From Microbacterium sorbitolivorans (GTDB taxonomy: Bacteria > Actinomycetota > Actinomycetes > Actinomycetales > Microbacteriaceae): a stretch of DNA of 64,000 nt. The first letter of the stretch is position 1. Every line of letters begins with the position of its first letter. Of this stretch, positions 28,421 through 37,574 are shown in pieces. The notes under the pieces are model-generated. The model worked only from the letters and a program-made list of their open reading frames with translations, was not told where the DNA came from and did no database searches. The DNA lies in the NCBI RefSeq assembly GCF_003327285.1, contig NZ_KZ848473.1, positions 1 through 64,000 on the forward strand, read 5' to 3'. Position numbers and translations under genes: made by a program.

Positions 28421-29923
28421 TCAGGATTCGTGACCCTGCGCAGAGCCGGTCATGCGGGCGGTGGTGTCGAACGCGGCCAGTTCGGCGGGATGAAGCTGGT
28501 GCTGGACGACGAAGCTGCGGTCCTTGATCCGCCAGAGCCCTTGCCCGGTGCCCAGTCCCGGCAGGAGGCGTTGCTCGGTGCCGGTGAGCCCGAGCGTGGT
28601 GGCGGTGGGGCCGAGCTGGTCGGTCTCTTGCCGGTAGACGATCCGGGTCTCCGCGTTCGCCAGCAGCGAGTTCGCCAGAGCACGGTTCGCTGAGCCGAGG
28701 TCACCGACGTTCTCCAGGTCGGTGAGCTTGTGGAACACGAGCAGGTTCGCCAGGCCGTAGTGGCGGGCGAGCCGCCAGTGCGCGTCCATCCGGCGCAGCA
28801 GCGCCGGGTGCGACATCAGCCGCCATGCCTCGTCGTAGATGACCCAGCGTCGGCCGCCGTTCGGATCGAGGAGGGCGGCTTCCATCCACGCCGACGAACA
28901 GGTCATCAGCACCGAGATCAAGGTGGAGTTCTCGGTGACGCGGGACAGGTCCAGGCTGACCATCGGCAGCGTCGGGTCGAACCTCACCGTCGACGGGCCG
29001 TCGAACAGCCCGGCCAGGTCACCGGCGACGAGCCGCCGCAGCGCGTGCCCGACTTGACGGCCATCCTCAGCAAGTCGGCCGTCTGGATCGTCGGCCGGGT
29101 CTGGGCGCAGCAGTCGGTCGACCACCATCGGCAGGATCGGCACGTCAGCGTCGCGCACCGCGCCGGCCAGGGCGGTGTCGATCGCGGTGTGTTCCAGCGG
29201 AGCGAGCGGCCTAGCCAGGACGGTCTCGGTGAGCGCGCCGAGCAGGTCGCGGCGCCGCGCAGCCAGCGTGGTCGCCCACTCCTGATCGGAGAGGCCACCG
29301 GGACGGTAGCCCTCATCGAGCGGGTTGAGCCTGTTGCCCATCCCGTGTCCCAGGATGATCGCTTTCCCGCCGACCGCTTCGGCGACGCCGGTGTGTTCTC
29401 CTTTGGGGTCGCCGGGAACGTAGACGCGGTAGCCGAACGGCAGGCTGCGGGTGTAGAGGCTCTTGGCGAGCGAGGACTTTCCGGAGCCGACGATCCCGGC
29501 GAGGACCAGGTTCGGGGCGGTGATGATGCCCCGCCGGTACAGCACCCACGGGTCGTAGACGAACGAGGACCCGGAGTAGAGGTCCTGGCCAATGAACATG
29601 CCCTGCGGCCCGAGACCTGCTTCGGCCAGGAACGGGTAGTGGCCGGCGAGGACGGCGCTGGTGTCCTGGTGCCGAGGCAGCCGGAACCTCCCCGGCGTGC
29701 GGAGCGCGGCTGGTCCGGGTTCGCCGGCCGAGGGCAGGTAGACCGTGGCACGCCGTTCGGCGCGCTTCGCCTCCAGCTTCGCGCGGGCGGTGGCCTTCTC
29801 CGCCTGCCGTTGCTCGGCGACGAGCCGGGCGGCTGCTTGTCGCCGCTGCTTTCGCAGCCGCCGTCGTTCGGAGGCCGGTGCGACGAGGACGGCGGTGTGC
29901 AGCTTCTCGTCCCGGTTCACCAC
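28421..29923 (-). CDS. VirB4-like conjugation ATPase
   Basis: The protein has 500 residues from GTG 29923 (GTG 29920 possible). The N-terminus has a basic coiled-coil of about 65 residues. Walker A is LAGIVGSGKSSLAKSL, Walker B is WVIYDEAWRLM and a sensor-like segment is LVFHKLTDLENVG. This is the ATPase half of VirB4/TraC. The typical N-terminal VirB4 domain is missing; SCO6880-type proteins may supply it. The start overlaps the upstream gene. Confidence 0.88.
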   Translation of the reverse strand: MVNRDEKLHTAVLVAPASERRRLRKQRRQAAARLVAEQRQAEKATARAKLEAKRAERRATVYLPSAGEPGPAALRTPGRFRLPRHQDTSAVLAGHYPFLAEAGLGPQGMFIGQDLYSGSSFVYDPWVLYRRGIITAPNLVLAGIVGSGKSSLAKSLYTRSLPFGYRVYVPGDPKGEHTGVAEAVGGKAIILGHGMGNRLNPLDEGYRPGGLSDQEWATTLAARRRDLLGALTETVLARPLAPLEHTAIDTALAGAVRDADVPILPMVVDRLLRPDPADDPDGRLAEDGRQVGHALRRLVAGDLAGLFDGPSTVRFDPTLPMVSLDLSRVTENSTLISVLMTCSSAWMEAALLDPNGGRRWVIYDEAWRLMSHPALLRRMDAHWRLARHYGLANLLVFHKLTDLENVGDLGSANRALANSLLANAETRIVYRQETDQLGPTATTLGLTGTEQRLLPGLGTGQGLWRIKDRSFVVQHQLHPAELAAFDTTARMTGSAQGHES

Positions 29924-30708
29924 GAGAGCCCTCGGGTCTGCTTGACGGCGGCGACGCCGGGATGCTCGAACCAGCTGCCGTCCCGGACTCCGCTGTGCCG
30001 TCTTGCGGTGTCGCGTCCGGCTGGGCGGTCCGGAGGTGGGACGGGGGTGTCGTCGGTTGGGTCGATCGCATGGTCGGCGGGGATCAGGTGCCGCCGGTAG
30101 AGGGCGACGTGCCCGGCCTGCGGGTTGTAGGACATCGCGTAGTCGCCGGTCTCGGCCTGCCGGTCCCCGGCATAGACAGGGGCGTGGTCGTGAACATCGC
30201 CGTTCTCCAAGGCGGCGTCGGTGGTCTCGTCGCCGTAGTCCCAGCCGGACAGATGCTCGATCCCCGCCTCGACGCCGTCACGGTCGATGAGGTCGAGAAC
30301 CCGGTCGGCGTCCTCGCCTTGCAGGAACACGACCCCCACCCAACGATCAACGAGTTGCGTCGGTGGGTTCCAGACGATCCGGCCGGAATGACTCATCGCG
30401 GCGTTGAGCCGGTCGTGGGCCTGGTCGATGAGCGTGCCGGCCTGGTGCAGCTCGTCGGCCGCCGACACCGCCTCGACCGCACCGCCGGCCGGGTCGCGTG
30501 CTTCGTCGGTCACCTGATGCTGCTGGTTCAGGTGGGCGGTGGCGAGCTGGTCCAGGACTTGCCGGAGCGAGCGCGCCCCTGCCAGCAGGCCACCGATCAC
30601 CGCGTACGTGTCGGCCGGGTGGTCGAAGCTGCGGGTGGCGTGCGCGAGCCCACGCAACGCCTCGGACGCCTCGGCGGCATCGCGAGCGGGATCGGTGAAC
30701 GTGGGCAT
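29917..30708 (-). CDS. Hypothetical ICE protein
   Basis: The protein has 263 residues from ATG 30708, which has GGAG about 6 bp upstream. Residues 1-110 are helical (PTFTDPARDAAEASEALRGL). The middle has RWVGVVFLQGEDADRVLDLI, and the end is Pro- and Arg-rich. I recognise no family. It leads the VirB4 and coupling-protein sub-operon. Confidence 0.65.
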   Translation of the reverse strand: MPTFTDPARDAAEASEALRGLAHATRSFDHPADTYAVIGGLLAGARSLRQVLDQLATAHLNQQHQVTDEARDPAGGAVEAVSAADELHQAGTLIDQAHDRLNAAMSHSGRIVWNPPTQLVDRWVGVVFLQGEDADRVLDLIDRDGVEAGIEHLSGWDYGDETTDAALENGDVHDHAPVYAGDRQAETGDYAMSYNPQAGHVALYRRHLIPADHAIDPTDDTPVPPPDRPAGRDTARRHSGVRDGSWFEHPGVAAVKQTRGLSW

Positions 30709-30773
30709 CGCGGTCTCCATCACTTGGTTGCCCGCCAGGTGCGCTTCGCCGGACCGCTGTCCGTCCCTCTCCG

Positions 30774-30779
30774 TAGGCT
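30774..30779 (+). promoter_or_regulatory. Possible -10 element of the lone plus-strand gene
   Basis: TAGGCT lies 7 bp before the ATG at 30787, a spacing that would give a leaderless mRNA. No good -35 is visible, so this is weak. Confidence 0.3.
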
Positions 30780-30786
30780 TGTAGCC

Positions 30787-31647
30787 ATGCCCTATGTCGC
30801 CACTGTGTTGCGCGTGATGATCGCCTCGCCCTCTGATGTGCCGGAGGCTCGCGATGCTGTAGAGAAGGCGGTACACGGCTGGAACGACGCGAACGCGAGG
30901 AACAAGGGCGTGATCCTCCAACCGTGGCGTTGGGAAACCTCAGCGGTGCCGGTCATGGGCGCTCACCCGCAGAAGCTGATCAATGCACAAGGCGTCGATG
31001 ATTCGGACATCGTGTTCGCGCTGTTCGGCGGACGACTCGGCTCACCGACACCTGACGCGATCTCGGGAACCGCCGAGGAAGTAGACCGAGCGCTGGAGCT
31101 AGGCAAACCTGTTCATCTCTACTTCTCGACCGCTGCTCTCCCGAACGACATCGATACCGCGCAGCTCGATGCCTTGCGGGCCTTCAAGAAGGACATGCAG
31201 GACCGCGGACTCCTCGGCGAGTTCAACAATCCCGAACAGCTCAATCACGAGGTCTGGAAAGCGATCGAGCACGACATCGTGGCCCTGAAACTCGACGCGA
31301 CACCCGCCGTGCAGTCACAGCCAAGCGGAGTGGACTTCCTGGTTCAGCCCCATCAAGAGCGCGAAGTCTCGGGAGTGAACTCGAAGGGTGCACCGCGCTA
31401 CACGACGAAGCACTGGCTCGACATCACAAACACTGGCGATCGCGACGCGGAAGGCGTTCTGTTCGAGAGCGTTGGCGAGGACAGTGCCATGTTCATCGCT
31501 GGCCCGGAAGGATCCACCACGATCCACCGTGGCCAGACCCGGCGCCTGCCGGTGATGTTCACCTTCGGAGGGTCGGGTGACCCGGTTCTTCGCATCCAAT
31601 GGGTCGAAGATGATGACGCCAAGCACCGAGACTTCCACGTTGGGTAG
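30787..31647 (+). CDS. DUF4062-like protein, probable defence or stress cargo
   Basis: The protein has 286 residues. The N-terminus is VLRVMIASPSDVPEARDAV, typical of the DUF4062-type domain. Further segments are VDDSDIVFALFGGRLGSPT and SGTAEEVDRALELGKPVHLYFS, a Rossmann-like, TIR-like fold. The last roughly 90 residues are beta-rich. It is the only plus-strand gene between 24 and 45 kb and splits the transfer block. Its base composition looks less GC-rich than its neighbours. Related proteins are often found in defence islands; the function here is inferred. Confidence 0.72.
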   Translation: MPYVATVLRVMIASPSDVPEARDAVEKAVHGWNDANARNKGVILQPWRWETSAVPVMGAHPQKLINAQGVDDSDIVFALFGGRLGSPTPDAISGTAEEVDRALELGKPVHLYFSTAALPNDIDTAQLDALRAFKKDMQDRGLLGEFNNPEQLNHEVWKAIEHDIVALKLDATPAVQSQPSGVDFLVQPHQEREVSGVNSKGAPRYTTKHWLDITNTGDRDAEGVLFESVGEDSAMFIAGPEGSTTIHRGQTRRLPVMFTFGGSGDPVLRIQWVEDDDAKHRDFHVG

Positions 31648-31657
31648 TCACCTGTAG

Positions 31658-33127
31658 CTACACCGTGCGGCACAGCGGGAGCGCCGCCGCGGTGAACGCT
31701 GCGGCTTGCTGGCCGATGAGCCGGCGGGTCTCGCAGGAGGCTTGGATCGCGGACTGCTCGATCGCGGCGACTGCGGCTTCCAGGTCATCGAGGGTGGGCG
31801 CGGTGATGCTGATGAGGCCGGAGACGCGGAGCACGCCGTGTCCGGCGGTGAGGTCGGCTTCCTGTTGGAGCACGTCGTGGTACTCGGCGGTTTGGGCGGC
31901 GTTCTCGATCTGTCCCATCCGTGCGCGCTGGGCGGCATCAGAGAGGTGTTCGACCTTCTTCTTGCGGATGTCGCGGGCGGCCTGGTCCGATCGCATCGGG
32001 GTGTAGAGCAGTGAGACGGAGCGTTGGATGCCGGTGGACAGCAGTACGGGGGCGAGGAAGCCCGGGTAGACCATGCTCCGGGGCCATTCGGCGACCCACA
32101 GGACGGTGTGCCAGGCCGAGTCGGTGCGCAGGCTGCCCCAGGTCTCGGTGACCGCGACCGGGCCGGCGGTGGCGAGGTCTTGCCCGAGCTTCCCGTGCCG
32201 CTCCAGCGTGGCGGCGACGGCCGGGTCGTAGGCCGAGCGCAGGATCACCGCGACCTGGCCGGGGCCGAGCCACCCGACCGGGGTCAGGTCGGCCGACCGC
32301 AGCGCGGCGGTCAGGGTCGCCATCTCTTGGCGCAGGACCGCGGCGGCGCCGCGGATGCCGCCGCCGGCGGTCCTGATCTGCCGGGCTGCGGTCTTCATGT
32401 CCAGTGAGAGGCTGATCGTGGTGGCGTGCCGTTCCCCGGCGGGACCGGCTCGTTCGATCAGCTCGGTGTAGGTGGTCGCGGCCCAGGAGTCGTCGGCGGT
32501 GCCGTGCTCGGCCCACCATTCGGCCAGTCCGGTCCCGGAGTCCGGCAGCGTCCGCTCCAAGACTTGCAGGGTCGCGATCCGCCCGGATCGGCAGACTGTG
32601 GCGAGCACCCGCCCCCAGGAGGTGACCCGGCGTTCCTGCTCGCCGGGGTCGAGCAGCACGAACGCGGGATGGGTGACTTCGCAGACCACGGTGAGGGTGG
32701 ACTGGCGGGGGTCGTGGATCATGCATGCCCCGGTCTCGGGGTCCAGATGCTCGCGCAGCCGGGCCATGTCGCCGGGCATGGCGAGGTTCCCGACCGGGCG
32801 CGGGGTGACGATCCGCCGGCGGTACAGCAGTTGCCCGCCGGTGGAGCGCCACAGCCACCAGCAGGCGACGGGCAGCCATTCGACCATCGGCCGCCCGGCG
32901 ACGGGCACCCAGGTCAGCACCGCGGCGAGCAGCCAGATCGGGGCGGTGTAGGCCAGCAGCATCCCGGCTCCGCCGTAGAACGCCGTCAGTACGGCCAGCC
33001 CGCCGATGCCGAGGGTGATGAGCTGTGAGACTGAGAGCCCCAGCAGCACGCCCCGGCGGGTGAGGCGGGAGAACTTCACCGGCGTCAGTTCACTGCCCGG
33101 AACCTTCTGATCTGTCGTGGTGGGCAT
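31658..33127 (-). CDS. SCO6880/PrgI-family conjugation protein
   Basis: The protein has 489 residues. Two TM segments lie near 28-70 (PrgI-like). A long cytoplasmic part follows with no Walker motif, including HLDPETGACMIHDPRQST and STGIQRSVSLLYTPM. This matches SCO6880-type proteins, which pair with VirB4 ATPases in actinobacterial T4SS. It is convergent with the DUF4062-like gene. Confidence 0.83.
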   Translation of the reverse strand: MPTTTDQKVPGSELTPVKFSRLTRRGVLLGLSVSQLITLGIGGLAVLTAFYGGAGMLLAYTAPIWLLAAVLTWVPVAGRPMVEWLPVACWWLWRSTGGQLLYRRRIVTPRPVGNLAMPGDMARLREHLDPETGACMIHDPRQSTLTVVCEVTHPAFVLLDPGEQERRVTSWGRVLATVCRSGRIATLQVLERTLPDSGTGLAEWWAEHGTADDSWAATTYTELIERAGPAGERHATTISLSLDMKTAARQIRTAGGGIRGAAAVLRQEMATLTAALRSADLTPVGWLGPGQVAVILRSAYDPAVAATLERHGKLGQDLATAGPVAVTETWGSLRTDSAWHTVLWVAEWPRSMVYPGFLAPVLLSTGIQRSVSLLYTPMRSDQAARDIRKKKVEHLSDAAQRARMGQIENAAQTAEYHDVLQQEADLTAGHGVLRVSGLISITAPTLDDLEAAVAAIEQSAIQASCETRRLIGQQAAAFTAAALPLCRTV

Positions 33128-33133
33128 GGCCGA

Positions 33134-34513
33134 TCACTCCTTTCCGGTCTGCGGCGGCTGGGACGGTGCCGGGGTTCGCGGCTGGGGCGCAGACGGCGGG
33201 GGCGGTGTCTTCGACGGCGCGGTCTGGCCGCTACCCGCTTGGCCGTCGGCGCCGCTGGCGGCGGTCTCGGCCTGTCCGGCGACTGCTTTGCCGGCCTTCG
33301 GGCCGGCTTCGGCCGCGCCCTTGACGACCTGCGCTCCGACGACCACTGCCGCTGCCGGACCCGCCGCCGCAGCACTGGCCCCCGCTCCTGCCGCCGCACC
33401 GGACCCTGCGCTGGCTCCGGCGCCTGCGGTGCCAGCGCTGCCGGTGCCGCTGGCTGCGGCCGGTGCCGGGGTGCGCGGCGGCGGGGTGCCGCCTGGTCCG
33501 CCGCCAGCCCCCTTCCCGCCTCCCGGGTCGCCGCCCTGGGGGTCATCGAGAACCTTCTTCGGCTCGCCGCCGCCGGGGGTCTTGGAGGGCAGCGGGAGGG
33601 GACGGTTCAGGGCGTTCTTGGCTTCCTGCTCGGTGCCCATCTGCTGGTAGAGGTCGAAGCCGATGAACGACACGAACCGGTAGACCATGTACGGGGCGAA
33701 GGCCGCGATTCCCATCAGCACGATCCCGGTGATCGGCTCGGTGACCGCGGTGATGTCCGCCTCGATGGGGGTGGCGATCTGGGTGATCGCCAGCAGGAAG
33801 ATCACCACGAGCACGAGCTTGGACACGATCAGCGCGATCACGAACGCGGCCCACTTGCCGATCCACCCCTTGGTGGCATCCCACGAGGCGCCGGCGAACG
33901 CGATCGGCGCGAGCACGACCCCGACCAGCAGCAGCGCCTTGCGGATCAGCAGTGAGAACCAGACGATGAAGACCGCGGCGATCATCAGCCCGGCCAGGAA
34001 GATCGTGACGATCGCGCCGACGCCGGGAGCGGCGATGTTGATGCCGGTCAGGCCGGCGGCGAGCAGGATGATCTTGTCGCCCATCGTCTCGGTGGTCTCC
34101 CCGGACGCCTGGATGATGCCGATGCAGAGCTGGTCCACGATCTCCAGCGCGAGCGCGGTCAGCGTGACCACAACGAACGCGCCGAGCACCGATTTCGCCG
34201 CGCCGAGCGCGGCCCGGGACAGGGCGGTCGGATCACGCTTGATGAGCCCGGTGATGAGTTGCAGGCAGAAGAAGATCAGCACCAGGAACACGCCGATGCC
34301 GAAGATCAGGTTGTAGACGCTGGTGAACCCATCGGTCTGGACATCGACCAGGGTGGTCGTGTCGAACACCGCCCACATCGCCTCGATCAGCCAGCCGGCC
34401 GCGCCGCCCATCGCCTGGGCGAGCCAGTCGAACGGGGCCGCCACGACCGTCGCAGCAGCTTCCCCGGCCACATCGCACACCGACGAGATGACCGGCACAT
34501 CGCAGACACCCAT
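33134..34513 (-). CDS. VirB6/TrbL-like polytopic membrane protein
   Basis: The protein has 459 residues. About six TM segments lie between residues 60 and 290. A long Gly/Pro/Ala-rich C-terminal tail follows (nt 33150-33600). This layout fits the inner-membrane channel of the mating apparatus. It ends 6 bp before the SCO6880-like gene. Confidence 0.83.
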   Translation of the reverse strand: MGVCDVPVISSVCDVAGEAAATVVAAPFDWLAQAMGGAAGWLIEAMWAVFDTTTLVDVQTDGFTSVYNLIFGIGVFLVLIFFCLQLITGLIKRDPTALSRAALGAAKSVLGAFVVVTLTALALEIVDQLCIGIIQASGETTETMGDKIILLAAGLTGINIAAPGVGAIVTIFLAGLMIAAVFIVWFSLLIRKALLLVGVVLAPIAFAGASWDATKGWIGKWAAFVIALIVSKLVLVVIFLLAITQIATPIEADITAVTEPITGIVLMGIAAFAPYMVYRFVSFIGFDLYQQMGTEQEAKNALNRPLPLPSKTPGGGEPKKVLDDPQGGDPGGGKGAGGGPGGTPPPRTPAPAAASGTGSAGTAGAGASAGSGAAAGAGASAAAAGPAAAVVVGAQVVKGAAEAGPKAGKAVAGQAETAASGADGQAGSGQTAPSKTPPPPSAPQPRTPAPSQPPQTGKE

Positions 34514-34543
34514 CGTGAACCTCCTGTCGTGTCCGGGCCGGCC

Positions 34544-34813
34544 TCAGACGGCCTGACCGACGTCCCAGAAGAAGTTCACGAGCGTCACCGCCGCACCGCA
34601 GATCACCGCGGCACCGCAGGAGATCAGCACGCCGAGCTTCCCCCGCCCGGACAGGTGCGGATTGGAGCTGTTGGCGCCGTAGGCCCACACGATCGCGGAC
34701 ACGATCAGCGCCAAGACGGACAGGATGAGGCCGACCGTCATCACCGCGCCGACGATGGCGCGGAGCTGTTCGATGCCGGGCAGGCCGGAGCTGTTGGGGT
34801 CGATGTCGATCAC
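34544..34813 (-). CDS. Small two-TM conjugation protein, copy A
   Basis: The protein has 89 residues from a GTG. Two TM segments flank a small polar loop (ANSSNPHLSGRGKLG). It is paralogous to the gene at 34902 (shared LGxL..G.A and V.W pattern). Small double-TM proteins at this place in actinobacterial T4SS (DUF6112 type) may be pilin-like. Confidence 0.75.
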   Translation of the reverse strand: MIDIDPNSSGLPGIEQLRAIVGAVMTVGLILSVLALIVSAIVWAYGANSSNPHLSGRGKLGVLISCGAAVICGAAVTLVNFFWDVGQAV

Positions 34814-34901
34814 GGCGGTTACTCCCTCGCTGAGCGGATGGCTGGTTCAGCGGCGAGGTGAGCCAGTCACACCCTGAGCGCGTGCTGCCGTCGCGCGGGG
34901 G

Positions 34902-35168
34902 TCAGAGCTGGCGGCCGAGGACGATCAGCCAGTTCACCCACGCCACCCCGGCACCGGCGAGCACGGCGGCACCGACCCCGACAAGCACCCCGACCCGGCC
35001 TTTGGAGGCCAGCGAGTGGTTGCCGTGCGAAGCGCCCAGCGCCCAGCAGATCGCCGAGACGACGATCATCAGCACCGCGACGACGAGCACGATCGTGAGC
35101 AGCGCACCGATCACCTGTTCCAGGTCACCGATCCCGGCCAGGCCGTCGAAGTCGGGGAACACGTCCAT
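34902..35168 (-). CDS. Small two-TM conjugation protein, copy B
   Basis: The protein has 88 residues from ATG 35168; a GTG at 35171 is possible. Two TM segments surround the loop ASHGNHSLASKGRVG. It is a diverged tandem duplicate of the preceding small gene. It overlaps the M23 peptidase stop. Confidence 0.75.
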   Translation of the reverse strand: MDVFPDFDGLAGIGDLEQVIGALLTIVLVVAVLMIVVSAICWALGASHGNHSLASKGRVGVLVGVGAAVLAGAGVAWVNWLIVLGRQL

Positions 35169-36823
35169 CACGCACCGGCCTTGACGGTGACGTGGAGGTG
35201 GTCGAAGTGTCCGCCGGTCACGTCACCGGGGTCGTGGCTTCCGCCGCCGTCGTAGTCGCGCCAGCCTTCGCCATCGCGGGCGATCGACCAGATGCGGCCC
35301 TGCCAGATTAGGTACTCCACGCCCAGGGTCTCGGCGTGGTCCTTCATCCAGTTCGTCACCCGCCAGCCGTCCTCGAGTTGCGTGGGGGTGGGATAGGTCC
35401 CGATCCGGTTGCCGAAGGTGATGTCGCAGGCGCGTCCCAGCGGGTGCTCGGAGGTGGTGCCGGGCCGGGGCGAGTAGCAGGCCCAGCCGGTGTCGGGGAA
35501 CCCGGCGCGGGCTTGGGCCACGAGGTGTGCCACCCGGGCGGTGATCTGCCCGTCGCTGGTGGGGTCGTCCACGAGCCGGTCGGGGTCGCCGTCGACCGGG
35601 GCGGGTTCGCCCGCGGTGCCGCCGGGGGTGTCACAGCTGGTCGGGGCGCCGACTGCGGCTTCGGGCAGGTCGGCGGCGTTGTGCGCGTTGAGCCAGGCGG
35701 CGGCGTCGACGGCCTCGCCGTGGGTGCCGCCGGGGCGGACCTCGAAGTGTAGATGCGGTCCGGTGGAGTTGCCGTAGCTGCCGACATCGCCGATGTGCTG
35801 CCCGGCGACGACCCGGTCACCGGCTGAGGCGTGGAGGCCGGATTCCCACATGTGGGCGTAGGCGGTCGCCACCGTCTGGCCGTCGATCTGATGCTCGATG
35901 ACGATCAGCCCGCCGTAGCCGCCGGAGAACTCCGCGACGGTCACGGTGCCGTCCGCGGCGGCGAGGATCGGGGTGCCGTCGGGGGCGGCGAGGTCGGTGC
36001 CGGTGTGGAACGACGACTCTCCGGTGATCGGGTGGACTCGTGGCCCGAACTCGCTGGTGAGCACCCAGGTTCCCTCCGGCAGCGGGAACACTACCCGCGC
36101 GGACTGTGCCACCGGAGCCGCCGCGACCACGGACCCCGCCGGACCGGCCGAGCCGGATGCGCCGGTTCCGTCGCTGGCGGCGCCAGTGAGGGCATCGAGG
36201 ATCGCGTCGGCGACTGGCTGGTAGTTGCGGTAGCGGTCCGGGTAGGCGCTGACTTCGACGGCTTGGGCGGCTTCGCCGGGGTCCATGTGCTGCCAGCCCG
36301 GGATGTCCAGCAGCCCCCGCGGGCTCGGGTAGTTCGGGCCGTCCGGGCCGCCGAAGAACGCCCGCGCCTGGTAGGTCGGGTCCATCAGCTCCGCGACGGT
36401 GCCCCACCCGGATTGCGGTCGCATCTGGAACAGACCGAGCGAGTCGTGATCCGAGCCGTTGCCGTCGTTGGGGTAGTTCCCGCTGTCGGGGTAGGCGCCG
36501 GTGTTCGCCAACTGCCGCAGCGTGCTCTCGGTCAGCGCGGCCATCAGCGCGATCGTGATGCCGGGTCGGCCGACGCCCTCGATCCCGCCGCCGATCGTGA
36601 TGATCGTGGCCGCGTGCGTGAGTTGCTGCCGGTTCAGCGTGAACGTCTCACCGTTGGCGGTCGTGACCGTCAGCGACTCCGGGACGGCCCCGACGGTGAC
36701 GGACCCGCCGGGGGTCGCGCAGTTCGCGGCGGCGGGATTCATCAGCACGCCGATGCCGACCAGCCCCAGCATGGGGCCGAGCAGCAGCAGCGCGAGGACG
36801 GCGGCGGTGAGCTTCGTCAACAC
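35168..36823 (-). CDS. Cell-wall hydrolase with lytic-transglycosylase-like and M23 domains
   Basis: The protein has 551 residues. The N-terminal TM anchor is LTKLTAAVLALLLLGPML. A lysozyme-like segment lies around 90-190 (MAALTESTLRQLANTG, SLGLFQMRP). The M23 domain has HTGTDLAAPDGTP and HLHFEVRPGG, the zinc ligands. A C-terminal domain of about 150 residues contains HPLGRACDITFG, a peptidase-like motif. It would open the wall for the mating channel. Confidence 0.88.
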   Translation of the reverse strand: MLTKLTAAVLALLLLGPMLGLVGIGVLMNPAAANCATPGGSVTVGAVPESLTVTTANGETFTLNRQQLTHAATIITIGGGIEGVGRPGITIALMAALTESTLRQLANTGAYPDSGNYPNDGNGSDHDSLGLFQMRPQSGWGTVAELMDPTYQARAFFGGPDGPNYPSPRGLLDIPGWQHMDPGEAAQAVEVSAYPDRYRNYQPVADAILDALTGAASDGTGASGSAGPAGSVVAAAPVAQSARVVFPLPEGTWVLTSEFGPRVHPITGESSFHTGTDLAAPDGTPILAAADGTVTVAEFSGGYGGLIVIEHQIDGQTVATAYAHMWESGLHASAGDRVVAGQHIGDVGSYGNSTGPHLHFEVRPGGTHGEAVDAAAWLNAHNAADLPEAAVGAPTSCDTPGGTAGEPAPVDGDPDRLVDDPTSDGQITARVAHLVAQARAGFPDTGWACYSPRPGTTSEHPLGRACDITFGNRIGTYPTPTQLEDGWRVTNWMKDHAETLGVEYLIWQGRIWSIARDGEGWRDYDGGGSHDPGDVTGGHFDHLHVTVKAGA

Positions 36824-36838
36824 GGTAGGACCCGGCGG

Positions 36839-37528
36839 CTATCGGAGTGGGTTGTCGAGCTGGGACAGGCGCAGTACATGACACAGGCCGGTGCGCAACT
36901 GCGGTGTCGGCGGCGGGCAGGCCAGGAACACCGTGAACGACACCGACTGCTCAGCCGTGACCGGTTCGCCGTTCCAGACGCCCGCGCGGTGGCGGGTGCC
37001 CTCGATCGTGACCGCGGTGGCACCAGGAGGGAGCTGCCCGGGCTGGGCTTGCTCGACCGCCTGATCCCATGCCTCCGGTACGAACGAGCGGTCGATGACC
37101 AGGCGCTGGGTGGTGGCGTACTGGCGCAGCTCGATCCACGCCTCCCGGGAGGGCAGGTAGGCGGCGATGTCCGAGGCGAGTCCGGCCTGCTCGGCGCCGG
37201 AGGGGTCGCCGACCTCCAAGATTCCCGCGGAGTAGTCCAGCGGCATCAGCCCCGAGCCGGTGTCCCACCCGAACAGCGCCTCCGCGACGTTGCGGGCGAA
37301 CTGATCCGGGTCGTGAGAGGGCAACACTAGCGGCGGCCCTGGCGCCTCCGGGCCGGTCTCGCCGGGCACGGTGACGGTCGGTGCCGGTGCGGGTGCGTCG
37401 TCACGGGGTGGTCGTGGGCCGGTGATGAGCCCGTAGACGCCGATACCGACCAGGAGCAGCAGCACGATCCCGGCGGCGATCACGGCGATCAGCCGGCCAC
37501 GGGACCAGGACGCGAGATTCGTCTTCAT
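36839..37528 (-). CDS. Membrane-anchored T4SS protein (VirB8/TcpC-like?)
   Basis: The protein has 229 residues. One N-terminal TM segment is LIAVIAAGIVLLLLVGIGVYG. A Pro-rich linker is followed by an NTF2-like alpha/beta domain. The topology fits TcpC/VirB8 scaffold proteins; similarity at sequence level is not clear to me. Confidence 0.65.
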   Translation of the reverse strand: MKTNLASWSRGRLIAVIAAGIVLLLLVGIGVYGLITGPRPPRDDAPAPAPTVTVPGETGPEAPGPPLVLPSHDPDQFARNVAEALFGWDTGSGLMPLDYSAGILEVGDPSGAEQAGLASDIAAYLPSREAWIELRQYATTQRLVIDRSFVPEAWDQAVEQAQPGQLPPGATAVTIEGTRHRAGVWNGEPVTAEQSVSFTVFLACPPPTPQLRTGLCHVLRLSQLDNPLR

Positions 37529-37574
37529 ACCCGCCAGGTGCGCCCACCCACGACACGCCGGGACCCGGGGTAGT

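Noticed and set aside
29878..30786. N-terminal extension of the DUF4062-like gene
   Set aside because: It lies antisense to real transfer genes; the domain begins right at ATG 30787.
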